From Priestia megaterium (GTDB lineage: Bacteria > Bacillota > Bacilli > Bacillales > Bacillaceae_H): a DNA stretch of 64,000 nt. The notes beneath the pieces are model-generated. The model worked only from the letters and a program-made list of their open reading frames with translations, was not told the DNA's origin and searched no databases. Shown piece by piece: positions 8,029-18,051 of the stretch. The translations under genes and the position numbers were made by a program. Location of the stretch: contig NZ_CP085442.1 of NCBI RefSeq assembly GCF_023824195.1, positions 4,254,001-4,318,000 of the forward strand, given 5' to 3'. Each line of letters starts with the position of its first letter. Within the stretch, counting starts at the first letter, position 1.

Positions 8029-8634
8029 TTACTGCATTAGTTCTTCTGGCTGTGCAGATTTCCCTTTTGATTTTCGTATCTGCAGGCCTAATAAAAAATC
8101 AATGAGAAAATGAGTAAAAATCGTGACATACAAATTTTCAGTCCACCAAAAAAGTAACCCTATTAAAAAGCTTAAAAACACAACCGAAATAAAAAGAAAC
8201 CACTTTTTTAAATATCGAATGTGAACGAGTGCAAATACGATACTCGCCCAAAAAAGACCAAACTGAACTTGTATAACCCCTCGAAATAATATTTCTTCTG
8301 AACATGCAACGATTAGGCAAATAAGGGCTAGATGAGGAACAGAACGATTAGCAAATAAACGTTCATTGATCCCTCCGTCATCGTATAAATGCTCAGGTAC
8401 GCATTTCATTAGAAGTATATCTCCTACTACTACCAAGAGAGCTGTTCCTCCCCCGTATAATAAAATAGAAGACCAATCCAGCTGAAAAAACTGCAAAAAG
8501 GAATTCCATGAATCGAATGTAAAAAAACCGATGCCTAAAGCAATGAAGCAGATGAGCAGCTGTGTTACATATAAATTTTTAACTAACTCTGCATCTGTCA
8601 TGGATGAAATAAGCTCTTGCTGTGATTTTGCCAT
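8029..8634 (-). CDS. ypbD: CPBP-family intramembrane metalloprotease-like protein (YpbD)
   Basis: 201 residues, polytopic, with the CPBP/Abi signature: an EExxxR block SEEILFRG, a histidine in FALVHIRY and a final FTHFLIDFLLG. Family members are putative membrane proteases; the substrate here is unknown. The start chosen is the ATG at 8632-8634, which overlaps the recS stop by one base (TAATG) and has AAGGAGAG 6 nt upstream. The longer reading frame extends into recS and lacks a ribosome site. It is translationally coupled to recS. Confidence 0.85.
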   Translation of the reverse strand: MAKSQQELISSMTDAELVKNLYVTQLLICFIALGIGFFTFDSWNSFLQFFQLDWSSILLYGGGTALLVVVGDILLMKCVPEHLYDDGGINERLFANRSVPHLALICLIVACSEEILFRGVIQVQFGLFWASIVFALVHIRYLKKWFLFISVVFLSFLIGLLFWWTENLYVTIFTHFLIDFLLGLQIRKSKGKSAQPEELMQ

Positions 8635-10163
8635 TATATCTCTCCTTGACGAAGCAAACGAGCTAATTCTAATTCCCAGCCTTGAAAGGTCCATTGCTCT
8701 TGCTCACCATTTGTTTTTTTATAGTTTTCTAAATCCAAGCCGCAGCAATCGCAACAATTCTCAAGCTCTGATTTTCCCGGCTCATTGAAATAGCCAAGCA
8801 GCACGTGACGACGGCATTCTTTTGTCTCAATAAACCCCTTCATCGCACGATACTTGTCATGTTTGTTTCGAAGACGTTTATTTACAGCTGCAACAATCGT
8901 TTCATGCAGCGATTCAGGAATTTTCCAGGGTTCAACATGTTCATTTTTTACTACATTTTCTCTGTACAAATAATAACGAATAAATCGCCAATTTGTTTCT
9001 TGAATACCCACTGTATAAAGAAAGTGAGACTCTACTTGTTTTAAAGGAATGGCCTGATCATGGTTTCGTAAATACGACAAGCAGTATAAGATGATATCTG
9101 AAGAAGGAAGCTCAATTTTAAGTAAAGAATGAGCAAAGTCATCGTCTCCTTCAGCATAAAGCAAGATCGCAATACTGTTTCGCTGATCGCGTCCACTTCT
9201 TCCAATTTCCTGTACGTATGCTTCTAGCTGCGTAGGTGTATGAAAGTGAATAATAAAGCGAACATTCGATTTGTTAACCCCCATTCCAAATGCACTTGTG
9301 CAGCAAATGATATCAAGCTGATTTTCTAAAAATTGCTGTTGAACAAGCATTCTTTCATTTGGTTCCATTCCCCCATGGTAATACTGCACTCGCTGTATCC
9401 CATTTTCCTTTAGAAGCTGTGTTAATGCTTCTGTCCAAGATCGGCTGGAACAATAGATAATTCCCGGACCTTGCAGTTCACTAACGTACATCAGTAACTT
9501 CTCTTTTTTTTCTTCAATACTTGCAACAAAATCAACTTTCATCGCAATATTACTTCGATTCATGGAATAGATGTGCTCGTTGACAGCAGGCAGCGATAAG
9601 TAGCGCTTAATATCTTCTACTACTTCCCTAGTCGCAGTTCCCGTTAGTGCCAGACATAGCGGACTGCCAAGTTCCTTCCATATATCTCCTAGTTGTAGAT
9701 AATCTAAACGAAAATCATGTCCCCACTGAGAAATACAGTGCGCCTCGTCCACAACGAAAAGGCCTACATTTGCCTGCTTTAATGCTTCTACTACAACAGC
9801 ATTTTGCAAAATTTCAGGAGATGCATAAATAAAACGATAAAAAGCTAAATCTTTTAGCGCCCGTCGCTTTTCTTCTTGTTGTAGGAAACTATTTAAGGCA
9901 ATAACTCGCTTTTCTCCGCTTGCCTTTAGTTGTTGAACTTGATCTTCCATCAGTGAAATTAAAGGAGATACAATCAGCACGGGTCGGTTCAACAAATAAG
10001 CTGGGAGCTGATAGCACAATGATTTTCCTGTTCCTGTAGGAAGAACCGCTAACACATTATGACCTGTCAAAATATCTTGAATAATCTCTTTTTGTCCTAG
10101 TCGAAATTGGCTATAGCCAAATTGTTTCTGTAGAAGTTGTTCTATCTTCACATCAAACACCAC
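8634..10163 (-). CDS. recS: RecQ-family ATP-dependent DNA helicase (RecS)
   Basis: 3'-5' DNA helicase for replication-fork and recombination repair. 509 residues. Walker A is PTGTGKSLCYQLP and Walker B is VVDEAH. The RecQ aromatic-rich loop is CISQWGHDFRLDY. The arginine-finger motif is QEIGRSGRDQRNS. A C-terminal zinc-binding cysteine set follows, CRR...ENCCDCC. Length and the ypbB-ypbD context point to RecS rather than the longer RecQ with an HRDC domain. The start is uncertain between GTGs at 10163, 10160 and 10151; no strong ribosome site is visible. Downstream of ypbB by 11 nt. Confidence 0.88.
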   Translation of the reverse strand: MVFDVKIEQLLQKQFGYSQFRLGQKEIIQDILTGHNVLAVLPTGTGKSLCYQLPAYLLNRPVLIVSPLISLMEDQVQQLKASGEKRVIALNSFLQQEEKRRALKDLAFYRFIYASPEILQNAVVVEALKQANVGLFVVDEAHCISQWGHDFRLDYLQLGDIWKELGSPLCLALTGTATREVVEDIKRYLSLPAVNEHIYSMNRSNIAMKVDFVASIEEKKEKLLMYVSELQGPGIIYCSSRSWTEALTQLLKENGIQRVQYYHGGMEPNERMLVQQQFLENQLDIICCTSAFGMGVNKSNVRFIIHFHTPTQLEAYVQEIGRSGRDQRNSIAILLYAEGDDDFAHSLLKIELPSSDIILYCLSYLRNHDQAIPLKQVESHFLYTVGIQETNWRFIRYYLYRENVVKNEHVEPWKIPESLHETIVAAVNKRLRNKHDKYRAMKGFIETKECRRHVLLGYFNEPGKSELENCCDCCGLDLENYKKTNGEQEQWTFQGWELELARLLRQGEI

Positions 10164-10174
10164 TTTTTTTAGTA

Positions 10175-11224
10175 TCAGGTAAAATGTTTTGCTAATACGA
10201 GACGAATCTGAAAATAGGTAACGTCGTCTTTTACTTCTTCCTTTATCACCTTTAATTTATTTGTACGCAAACCTTCAAAGGCTGAGATAATTTCTTCCTG
10301 CTGCTTAGGCGATACGTATGCATCGATTGAAAAAGATGGAACAAACAGAGCTAATTCTGCAATATGATCTTCAATTGTACTTTCTTTTAAACGCCTTATA
10401 TAAGCAATTTCTTCAAGCGTCTTGCCTTTTTGAAGCCAGCTATACGTTTTTAACGTCGAGCTTGTCAAAGGCAATTCTAAATATAGATCACGTAAAAAAG
10501 AAGAAAGTACATGAAAGCTTTCATTATTTTTACTCACTTTTTCAATGATATGGTGAATAACCCCTAAAAGTTGAATATGAACATAATGCTCATCGAGTTC
10601 ATATTGATATGCTAACTGATTTTTTGTAAAGCCTACTCTTTGGTATCCAGTCAGTTGCAAAACAAAAAGAGACGCATCCCGTTCCGTACAACCTTTCAAG
10701 CACGTTCGGAGCTCTTTGAATAGCTCGGCGGCTAACTCTTGACGCGTTTGCTTTTGAGACATAATATACGTTTTGACCCATTGAATGACCTCAGGATTTT
10801 TGGAAATGGGTAAAAATCCTTTTTGAAAATACTGTAGGTTTGATAAGGTCTGAATGAACAAAGTGATTCTTGCTAAAAATAATTGAGTACTGCTTGCGAA
10901 TTTCCATCCGTCTAAAGCTGGATGAAAGGGTCGAGCCGTCAGTTCATCTTCAAGGCGTGCTAGTCCCTTATCTGTCATCACATACTTTTGATTTTCAGTT
11001 TCTTCAATATACTGCTGTTCTTTTAAATATGCAACGCAGGCTTCAAAAGACCGTTTATCTAAGTAAACAAATGACTGAAAAAGAAACGAAATCCCAAAAA
11101 TTTTTCCGTCTTGAATCGTTTGAGCTGACTTTTTACCTGTTAATAAATGATAAATACCATAGGCGGTTCGCTCACCTTTTAACTGTTTTATACAAAATAA
11201 AATGCTAACTTGAATATAATTCAA
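10175..11224 (-). CDS. ypbB: YpbB, helix-turn-helix protein linked to RecS
   Basis: About 349 residues, matching B. subtilis YpbB. The N-terminal segment contains GERTAYGIYHLLTGKKSAQTIQD. The C-terminus carries a helix-turn-helix like that appended to RecQ helicases (LQKGKTLEEIAYIRRLKEST). It probably works with RecS, directly downstream, perhaps as a separated accessory DNA-binding module; this is inference. The start is the second TTG (11222-11224), with AAAGGAAG 8 nt upstream; the first TTG is too close to that site. Confidence 0.8.
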   Translation of the reverse strand: MNYIQVSILFCIKQLKGERTAYGIYHLLTGKKSAQTIQDGKIFGISFLFQSFVYLDKRSFEACVAYLKEQQYIEETENQKYVMTDKGLARLEDELTARPFHPALDGWKFASSTQLFLARITLFIQTLSNLQYFQKGFLPISKNPEVIQWVKTYIMSQKQTRQELAAELFKELRTCLKGCTERDASLFVLQLTGYQRVGFTKNQLAYQYELDEHYVHIQLLGVIHHIIEKVSKNNESFHVLSSFLRDLYLELPLTSSTLKTYSWLQKGKTLEEIAYIRRLKESTIEDHIAELALFVPSFSIDAYVSPKQQEEIISAFEGLRTNKLKVIKEEVKDDVTYFQIRLVLAKHFT

Positions 11225-11448
11225 AGGTGTCAACTTCCTTTCTCATTCATTGTACCAAAAGTGACCAATAGCATGTGAGATAAAGGCTTTTTTGCTCTTT
11301 CCTTTATGTATCAAAACGTTTGGGTAAGTGAAGAAACCTTGATTTGATAAGCATTCTCAGTGACTTTTCTATTGAAAAGTTTTATAAATCATTTTACAAT
11401 GAATAAGGAGAAATTTCACTCTTGATTCGCGAAGAGATTATATAATGA

Positions 11449-11730
<282 letters not shown>

Positions 11731-11740
11731 GTATTGAGCA

Positions 11741-11772
11741 AACCTGTAGTGTACATGCTGCAGGTTTTTTTA
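11741..11772 (+). terminator. fer terminator
   Basis: AACCTG(T)AG pairs with CT(G)CAGGTT, then seven T residues, 10 nt after the fer stop. Confidence 0.8.
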
Positions 11773-11780
11773 TATATAAA

Positions 11781-11804
11781 AATCGCTCTCCCCGGGAGAG
11801 CGAT
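11781..11804 (-). terminator. ribU terminator
   Basis: A 12-bp GC-rich perfect stem, AATCGCTCTCCC with its complement, no extra loop, followed on the minus strand by TTTTTATATAT. It is directly after the ribU stop. Confidence 0.85.
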
Positions 11805-11808
11805 TGAA

Positions 11809-12384
11809 TCAAACAGCAATGCGACGCGTGATCCATTGCTTCATTTTTGAAAACAATAAGACAAAGATAGCCCCTGTTGCTGCGCCTTTTATTAAGTTAA
11901 ACGGCAAAATACCTGCAACGATATATTGACGTGCTTGTTCACTAGACATTTCTGGCGATTGTAAGAAGATTGTATACGCTGGTAAGAAGACATAATAATT
12001 TAAGACAGCCATGAGTACCGTCATTACAACCGTACCCGTAACCAAACCTATCGTTACGCCTTTAGCCGTTTTAAATCGGCTGAACATGTATGATACAGGA
12101 AGAACGAACAGTAAACCAGCCACAAAGTTCGCCACTTGACCAACTGGAACTCCTGTAGCACTTCCTTGAATTAAATAATTCAATAAATTTTTTATTCCTT
12201 CTACTATAACAGCAGCCATCGGTCCAAATACAAGTGCTGCTACGAGTGCAGGAATTTCGCTAAAATCAATTGTTAAAAACGGAGGTAATCCAGGAATTGG
12301 AAAATTAATCATCATTAAAATATAAGCAATACTACTTAACATTCCTAGTATAACCAGCTTTTGAGTTTTCTTACTTTGTTGCAT
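11809..12384 (-). CDS. ribU: Riboflavin ECF transporter S component (RibU/FmnP)
   Basis: Substrate-capture membrane subunit of an energy-coupling-factor transporter for riboflavin. 191 residues with six hydrophobic segments. Family landmarks include FPIPGLPPFLTIDFSEIPAL near the N-terminus and GPMAAVIVEGIKNLLNYL. The shared ECF ATPases are not in the window. The FMN riboswitch and terminator immediately upstream establish the vitamin specificity independently. ATG start with AAGGAGAGAGG upstream. Confidence 0.93.
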   Translation of the reverse strand: MQQSKKTQKLVILGMLSSIAYILMMINFPIPGLPPFLTIDFSEIPALVAALVFGPMAAVIVEGIKNLLNYLIQGSATGVPVGQVANFVAGLLFVLPVSYMFSRFKTAKGVTIGLVTGTVVMTVLMAVLNYYVFLPAYTIFLQSPEMSSEQARQYIVAGILPFNLIKGAATGAIFVLLFSKMKQWITRRIAV

Positions 12385-12450
12385 CTTGCCTCTCTCCTTC
12401 TTTGTGATCCACTCTTCAAAGAAGAAAGGTTCAACTTTATATCCCCACGC

Positions 12451-12482
12451 AAAAACCTCCCAACAAATGATTCGTTGAGAGG
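12451..12482 (-). terminator. Riboswitch-controlled attenuator upstream of ribU
   Basis: A 12-bp stem (12456-12467 with 12471-12482, including G-T pairs), a 3-nt loop and a following T-run on the minus strand. It lies between the FMN aptamer and the ribU start, so transcription should stop here when FMN is bound. Confidence 0.85.
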
Positions 12483-12537
12483 AGACATGGCAGGCATATT
12501 TAATAAACGTTCATCACATTAGGTTTTGAACGCTGAA

Positions 12538-12678
12538 CCTCCACCTTCTCCCATCCAGACTGTACTGTCGGCTTTGGAATTTCACCAAATCTGCTCGTAT
12601 GTATTACATATAAGCTCGCGGGCTCAAAACAATTTGTTTTTTACCGCCGGTCGGGAATTTCACCCTGCCCCGAAGATA
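12538..12678 (-). ncRNA. FMN riboswitch (RFN element)
   Basis: On the minus strand the aptamer shows the conserved RFN blocks: CGGGGCAGGGTGAAATTCCC, then GACCGGCGGT, AGCCCGCGAGC, GATTTGGTGAAATTCC, AAGCCGACAGT and GTCTGGATGGGAGAAG. All are in the right order around a five-helix junction. It controls ribU through the attenuator at 12451-12482. Confidence 0.97.
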
Positions 12679-12701
12679 GACCAATATTTAATTATGAATT
12701 T

Positions 12702-12730
12702 ATTATATGTTATCTCGAATTAAAAGTAAA
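12702..12730 (-). promoter_or_regulatory. Predicted promoter of the ribU riboswitch transcript
   Basis: Minus strand TTTACT (12725-12730), a 17-bp spacer and TATAAT (12702-12707), about 25 bp before the aptamer. Confidence 0.65.
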
Positions 12731-12906
12731 TAAAGAAGTTTTTTAATTCCTATTAAATTGATGTATTTTATAAACTTCATTCTTTTTTTTATATGTAAAA
12801 TCAGTAAATAAGTGCATAACCAACAGCATTATGACATATTTATAGTTTCAATTTTACGTTTATAATTGTGTATTTGATAACTAATCGTAAAGTTTGAAAA
12901 ATATAA

Positions 12907-12949
12907 TTGACAGAATTTTTTTAATATGGTAAGTTATCAAATATTTGAT
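12907..12949 (+). promoter_or_regulatory. Predicted serA promoter with palindromic operator
   Basis: TTGACA (12907-12912), a 17-bp spacer and a weak TAAGTT. Over the -10 and start region lies a perfect 14-bp palindrome, ATCAAATATTTGAT (12936-12949). The half-site GTTATCAAATA (12933-12943) recurs in inverted form at 12871-12881. The rest of the 595-nt gap up to ribU is the riboswitch region and featureless AT-rich DNA. Confidence 0.45.
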
Positions 12950-12980
12950 GATAGTAAAATCCAAGGGAGATGTTCACGTC

Positions 12981-14555
12981 ATGTATAATGTGTTAGTAGC
13001 TGATTCAATTAGCAATGAAGGTCTTGCTCCACTACTTGAAGCTCCTCATGTGAATCTTACGCGAAAAAAAGTTGAAGAAGTTGAGAATGATTTGCATACG
13101 TACGATGCACTTTTAGTACGGAGTGCTACGACGGTTACAGAGGATTTGCTGGCAAAAATGCCAAATTTAAAAATTGTTGCTCGCGCTGGAGTAGGTGTCG
13201 ATAATATTGATATTGAAGCCTCAACCAAACGAGGGGTTGTCGTTATTAACGCGCCGAACGGAAATACCATTTCAACGGCGGAACATACATTTGCTATGAT
13301 GGCTAGCTTGTTTCGGCATATCCCCCAAGGAAATGCTTCAGTTAAAGCGCGCGAATGGAACCGCTCAGCATTTGTTGGAACAGAGCTTAATCACAAACAC
13401 CTGGGCATTATCGGATTTGGACGAATTGGCTCAGAGCTTGCCAAACGCGCAAAAGCCTTTAATATGAGCGTTCACGTTTACGATCCTTTTTTAACCTCTT
13501 CCCGAGCTGAAAAGCTAGGCGTAGAACTATTATCCCTGGATGAATTACTAGCAGCAGCGGATGTAATTACCGTGCACACTCCACTTACGAAAGAAACAAA
13601 GGGATTGCTCAATCATGACACGTTAGCCAAAACAAAGAAGGGTGTGTTTTTATTAAACTGCGCACGCGGCGGGATCATTGATGAAAAAGCCTTAGTTCAT
13701 TATTTAGAAATTGGCCATGTTCAAGGTGCAGCTATTGACGTATTTGAAGTTGAGCCGCCGATTGATAACCCTTTGTTACATTTTGATCAAGTTATTACAA
13801 CTCCCCATTTAGGAGCTTCTACAAAAGAAGCCCAGCTTAACGTTGCTGAAGACGTGGCACATGACGTTCTGCGTTTTCTAGAAGGTAATCCTGTAAGCTC
13901 ATCCATTAATTTGCCAACGCTTTCTAAAGAAGTTTTTGAAAAAATTCAGCCGTTTACGAGCCTTACTAAACAAATGGGAGCCATTTTATCTCAATGCATG
14001 CGAGAACCTGTTCAGCATATCTCTATCTCCTACGGAGGTACAGTGACGGATTTGGAAACTACTTATATTACACGGAGCTTGTTATCAGGCTTTTTAACTC
14101 ATCGTATCGACTCACCTGTTAACGAAGTCAATGCTTCTATGATTGCAAAAGAACGAGGAATTACATTTGGTGAAAAAACATCGGAAGATACGCAAGGATA
14201 TTCCAATATGATTGACGTTACAGTAACAGGCGAACAGCGTACATTTACCATTACGGGCACCTATATAGCAGGCTATGGACCTCGAATTGTTAATATTGAT
14301 TCGTTTGATATTGATTTTTATCCGGAAGGACATCTTCTTTATATCCGTCACAGTGATCAGCCCGGAGTTATTGGAAATGTAGGGAAAGTACTTGGAGATT
14401 TACGTATTAACATTGCTACCATGCAAGTGGGCCGTAAGCAAAAAGGCGGAGAAGCCATTATGATGCTTACGTTTGATAAACTTTTAGATGATTCTGTCAT
14501 CTCTTCGTTAAAACAAACAAGCGAAATTGTGAACATACAGCGTATTGAATTGTGA
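12981..14555 (+). CDS. serA: D-3-phosphoglycerate dehydrogenase
   Basis: First committed step of serine synthesis: 3-phosphoglycerate + NAD+ to 3-phosphohydroxypyruvate. 524 residues. The lid/substrate domain includes ARAGVGVDNID. The NAD fold has GIIGFGRIGSELA, and the catalytic histidine is in TPHLGASTKEAQ. An intervening domain and a C-terminal ACT domain (YIRHSDQPGVIGNVGKVL) follow; ACT domains typically mediate serine feedback. The start MYNVLVADS at 12981 is chosen over 12945 because it aligns with SerA N-termini and has AAGGGAGA upstream. Confidence 0.93.
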   Translation: MYNVLVADSISNEGLAPLLEAPHVNLTRKKVEEVENDLHTYDALLVRSATTVTEDLLAKMPNLKIVARAGVGVDNIDIEASTKRGVVVINAPNGNTISTAEHTFAMMASLFRHIPQGNASVKAREWNRSAFVGTELNHKHLGIIGFGRIGSELAKRAKAFNMSVHVYDPFLTSSRAEKLGVELLSLDELLAAADVITVHTPLTKETKGLLNHDTLAKTKKGVFLLNCARGGIIDEKALVHYLEIGHVQGAAIDVFEVEPPIDNPLLHFDQVITTPHLGASTKEAQLNVAEDVAHDVLRFLEGNPVSSSINLPTLSKEVFEKIQPFTSLTKQMGAILSQCMREPVQHISISYGGTVTDLETTYITRSLLSGFLTHRIDSPVNEVNASMIAKERGITFGEKTSEDTQGYSNMIDVTVTGEQRTFTITGTYIAGYGPRIVNIDSFDIDFYPEGHLLYIRHSDQPGVIGNVGKVLGDLRINIATMQVGRKQKGGEAIMMLTFDKLLDDSVISSLKQTSEIVNIQRIEL

Positions 14556-14560
14556 CATTG

Positions 14561-14589
14561 AAAAAAAGAGCCTTAGCGGCTCTTTTTTT
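14561..14589. terminator. Bidirectional terminator between serA and the M23 hydrolase
   Basis: AAAAAAAGAGCC pairs with GGCTCTTTTTTT around a 5-nt loop, giving U-tracts on both strands. Confidence 0.9.
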
Positions 14590-15277
14590 ATGGACTTATT
14601 TTTAACACTTGTCCTGCATTTAACATCGTATTTTCTAAATGATTCCACTTTCTTAGCTGATCCATATCTACTTCATATTTGACTGCGAGCTCAGATAATG
14701 TATCTCCTTGATGGATAAGAATACAGTTATCAGAAGTCTGATGTAACTGCTGAAAAACCGTGGCAGCTAAATCGCTTTTTACGTATGCCGATAGTTTTTG
14801 CTTATCCAATTTGGCAAGTGGGTTTACTGCATTGGTTTTATCCGGATTCCAACTTCCTTGATGAACTTCAAAATGCAAATGTGCACCTGAAGATCGCCCT
14901 GTATTGCCAACTCGTCCAATGTTTTGACCTGCGGCTACACGATTTCCTTCTGCAACAAAACGTTCCTCTAGATGAGCATAGACCGTTTCGTATCCATTCG
15001 TTTGTTTGATAAAAACAACTTGTCCGTATGTATTTGAATAATAAGAGCGGCTCACCACTCCTTTTGCAACAGCATACACCTGTGTACCAACAGGTGCTGC
15101 TATATCAATTCCAAAGTGTTTGGCGTGACGAGAACCAAATATATCAGTTAAGACTCCTTCAACCGGCCACTCCCACTGCTTCTCTTCTGCTTTTACCATT
15201 TGCCCGCCCAAAAATAAAAGACCTATACACAATCCCATTACTAATACAACCAATATTCTTCTTAACACGTCAATCAT
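14588..15277 (-). CDS. Secreted M23 peptidase with LysM domain
   Basis: Likely cell-wall endopeptidase, 229 residues. N-terminal signal/anchor helix (about 3-30). The M23/LytM domain has the zinc motifs HFGIDIAAP and GAHLHFEV; the spacing between them is normal. A C-terminal LysM domain, ILIHQGDTLSELAVKY, binds peptidoglycan. The ATG at 15275-15277 is chosen because AGGAGGT lies 9 nt upstream. It is transcribed alone between two terminators. Which peptide bond it cuts is not evident; a role in growth or in sporulation cannot be told apart from sequence. Confidence 0.82.
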   Translation of the reverse strand: MIDVLRRILVVLVMGLCIGLLFLGGQMVKAEEKQWEWPVEGVLTDIFGSRHAKHFGIDIAAPVGTQVYAVAKGVVSRSYYSNTYGQVVFIKQTNGYETVYAHLEERFVAEGNRVAAGQNIGRVGNTGRSSGAHLHFEVHQGSWNPDKTNAVNPLAKLDKQKLSAYVKSDLAATVFQQLHQTSDNCILIHQGDTLSELAVKYEVDMDQLRKWNHLENTMLNAGQVLKISP

Positions 15278-15364
15278 GAAGAAAGAACCTCCTATGTAGA
15301 TCATTGCACACAAAACATACTATATGCCAATTCCTTCTCTTTTAGACTAGTTTATAGAAAAAAT

Positions 15365-15400
15365 AAAGAGATGTGATTCTCCACTGAATCACATCTCTTT
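15365..15400 (-). terminator. resDE terminator
   Basis: A 15-bp perfect stem (15365-15379 with 15386-15400), a 6-nt loop and a T-rich tail on the minus strand. Confidence 0.88.
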
Positions 15401-15448
15401 ACTATTCTTATTATTTCAGCCGAAGAAAAACTGTTATTTAGCATGTGT

Positions 15449-17221
15449 TTACTTTGGCAGTTTGATAAAGAAAGTTGTTCCTTCATTTAATTCACTTTCA
15501 ACCGCAATGATCCCTTGATGTGCCTCCACGATATTTTTGGCGATTGCAAGCCCCAGACCAGTTCCTGACTTTCCTCTCGTTCTGGCTTTATCCGCTTTAT
15601 AAAATCGTTCAAATACAAATGGAAGATCTTCTTTTGGAATGCCTGCTCCTGTATCTTGAACAGAAAGGTGGATTTCCGATTGACTTTTATCAAGATGCAG
15701 CCTTACTTCTCCGTAGTCATCCGTATGACGAATGGCATTATCAATTAAGTTTGTCAGCACTTGTTCCATACGGTCTGAATCAATCATCGCTTCAAATTCA
15801 TCTTCTACTTTTCCATTAAGAGACAGTTTAATATGTTTTTCTTTAGCTAACCCTTGAAACTTACGCAAAACACGTTCTGTAAATTCAACCATTGCTACAG
15901 ATTCTAAGTGAAGCTGCACATGTCCTGCTTCCATTCGCGCCAAATCTAAAAGTTCATTTACAAGCCGGCCCATACGGAGTGATTCATCATAAATCACCTG
16001 TGCAATTTCTTTTTTTTCTTCATCCGTACTTGCAATATCGTCAATAATGGCTTCACTATAACCTTGAAGCATAGAAATAGGTGTACGCAATTCATGAGAC
16101 ACGTTTGCAATAAAATCTTTTCTCGATTTATCAAGTTTACGCTCTTCAGACATATCTCGTAGTACAGCTACAGCACCGCGAATTTTCGTTTGATTATAGA
16201 GCGGTGACATTAAAATGACCCACGTTTTCCCTTGAATTTTCAATTCTGCACTTCGCTCCGTTTCAGTCTCTACTACCGTTTGAAACAAATGCACGACGTT
16301 TGCTGGAAGCTCAGGCACCTGCTGATTGTTGACATCCTGCTCGTAATACCAAGTCTGAAGAAAATGCTCCGCTGGGGGATTGGTAATTAAAATCGATCCG
16401 TCTCTACTAAACGTAATAACACCGTCTGCCATACTGCTTAAAATACTTGAAAGCTGCTCTTTTTCCTGATTAAGCGCATTGAGGTTAAACTTTAACTGCC
16501 TGCCCATTTGATTAAAAGCAATCGCTAACTCCCCAATTTCATCGTGAGTTAAAATAGGTACTTTTGTATCAAAGTTCCCTTTTGTTACTTCAAATGCCGC
16601 CTGCCTCATTTTTCTAAGAGGCGCTGTAATTCGAGTGGATAAGAAAAAAGCAAAGATAGTAGTTAAAATAATAGCAATACCTGCAGCCAATAAAATGAAC
16701 TTAGTCGTATATTGAGCGGGTTCTTCAATTTCAGAAAGAGATTGATACAAATAAACGCCGCCTGTCGGTTTGTTATCTTTCATTAAAGGTACACCGACAA
16801 CAAACATTAAAGGCTCATCACTCGTGTCTTTCTTTGTAGTCATGTACATTTTTTCCCGTATTACTTTACCTTTTTCAACCACTTGATTTAGCTGATCGTT
16901 TTGTTTAACAATGGCCGAAATAGCTTTCTTATTTTCTTTATCAGGATGTGTGGAATGCCAATAAAAATCTTTGTCTTGAACAATAACTACACTTGCTTGG
17001 TCTGCAAGTTCACGAGCAATGGATAGTCCTAGTTTTTCATCGTCCGTTTCCTGCACAATGGTAGAGATTTTAGCAGCCGTTTTAGTTAAACGGTTTTCTG
17101 CATCTACAACATGATAATTTTCAAAAAACTGAAGCAATAAAATGGTCAAAATAAATAAAACAAGCGTGACGAGCAATAGGATAGTAAACCATAGTTTACC
17201 AACTACACTTCTCCAAAACAT
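15449..17221 (-). CDS. resE: Sensor histidine kinase ResE
   Basis: Membrane histidine kinase that phosphorylates ResD in response to oxygen limitation and nitric oxide. 590 residues. Membrane helix 1 lies at about 10-32, an extracytoplasmic sensor at 33-173 and helix 2 at 174-195. A HAMP domain follows at about 196-250 and a cytoplasmic PAS domain at about 255-355. The phosphoacceptor is H377 in SHELRTP. The ATPase has [17 protein letters not shown] and GTGLGLAI. The ATG overlaps the resD TGA by one base, so translation is coupled. In B. subtilis the PAS domain senses the redox signal. Confidence 0.93.
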   Translation of the reverse strand: MFWRSVVGKLWFTILLLVTLVLFILTILLLQFFENYHVVDAENRLTKTAAKISTIVQETDDEKLGLSIARELADQASVVIVQDKDFYWHSTHPDKENKKAISAIVKQNDQLNQVVEKGKVIREKMYMTTKKDTSDEPLMFVVGVPLMKDNKPTGGVYLYQSLSEIEEPAQYTTKFILLAAGIAIILTTIFAFFLSTRITAPLRKMRQAAFEVTKGNFDTKVPILTHDEIGELAIAFNQMGRQLKFNLNALNQEKEQLSSILSSMADGVITFSRDGSILITNPPAEHFLQTWYYEQDVNNQQVPELPANVVHLFQTVVETETERSAELKIQGKTWVILMSPLYNQTKIRGAVAVLRDMSEERKLDKSRKDFIANVSHELRTPISMLQGYSEAIIDDIASTDEEKKEIAQVIYDESLRMGRLVNELLDLARMEAGHVQLHLESVAMVEFTERVLRKFQGLAKEKHIKLSLNGKVEDEFEAMIDSDRMEQVLTNLIDNAIRHTDDYGEVRLHLDKSQSEIHLSVQDTGAGIPKEDLPFVFERFYKADKARTRGKSGTGLGLAIAKNIVEAHQGIIAVESELNEGTTFFIKLPK

Positions 17222-17937
17222 CAGTTATTTTCAACCTCAAATTTATACCCTACTCCCCATACGGTTACAATCATTTTCGCCGCTTGTGACGATACACGAT
17301 TTAACTTTTCACGCAAACGCTTGACGTGCGTATCTACCGTACGAAGATCTCCAAAGAAATCATAATGCCATACTTCACGCAGCAGCTGCTCTCTGTCATA
17401 TACTTTATCTGGCGTTTTTGCAAGGTAGCATAATAATTCATATTCTTTTGGAGTTAAGTTAACTTCTTTTCCGTCTGCTGTAACGCGATGTGCATCATTA
17501 TCAATCGTTAAGTGATCAAACACAATAAGATTTTTCACGCTCGTTTCTGGTTGAATAAACGTTGCTTGAGAAGAACGTCGAAGCAGTGCTTTTACGCGAA
17601 GAACCACTTCTCTTGGGCTAAACGGCTTAACGATATAATCATCTGTACCTACTTCAAACCCTTGGACTCTGTTTACTTCTTCCCCTTTAGCTGTAAGCAT
17701 GATAATAGGAGTTGCTTTTTTCTCCCGAATTTGTTTACAAACCTCAATACCATCTATGCCGGGCATCATTAAATCTAATACAATCAAATCATAATCTATG
17801 TGTAACGCTTTTTCGATTGCTTCATGCCCATCGGCTGCTTCTTCAATGATGTATCCTTCTTTTTCTAAGTACATTTTTAACAATCGTCTAATGCGATCTT
17901 CATCGTCTACTAGCAGTAATCTTTGTTCGTTTTGCAT
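17221..17937 (-). CDS. resD: Response regulator ResD (OmpR family)
   Basis: Transcription factor for anaerobic respiration, cytochrome and nitrate genes. 238 residues. The receiver has acidic D11-D12, phosphoacceptor D55 in VLDLMMPG, and a conserved lysine in VKPFSP. The C-terminal winged helix is [27 protein letters not shown] with AGGAGGT upstream. In B. subtilis it is in one operon with resABC. Here a 291-bp repeat sits between resC and resD, so resDE may depend more on its own promoter. Confidence 0.94.
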   Translation of the reverse strand: MQNEQRLLLVDDEDRIRRLLKMYLEKEGYIIEEAADGHEAIEKALHIDYDLIVLDLMMPGIDGIEVCKQIREKKATPIIMLTAKGEEVNRVQGFEVGTDDYIVKPFSPREVVLRVKALLRRSSQATFIQPETSVKNLIVFDHLTIDNDAHRVTADGKEVNLTPKEYELLCYLAKTPDKVYDREQLLREVWHYDFFGDLRTVDTHVKRLREKLNRVSSQAAKMIVTVWGVGYKFEVENN

Positions 17938-18051
17938 GTATTTTCAACCTCCTAGTCTTAGTGTACAAAAAAAAACCGGCGAGTTCTACTTATGATACCC
18001 AAACAATGTGACAATTCGTGAACACCTTTACGAAAAAAAGCTTTTTTTACC

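Noticed and set aside
12730..12980. Riboswitch or T-box before serA
   Set aside because: The region is AT-rich with no conserved aptamer blocks and no terminator hairpin; only palindromic DNA sites are visible.
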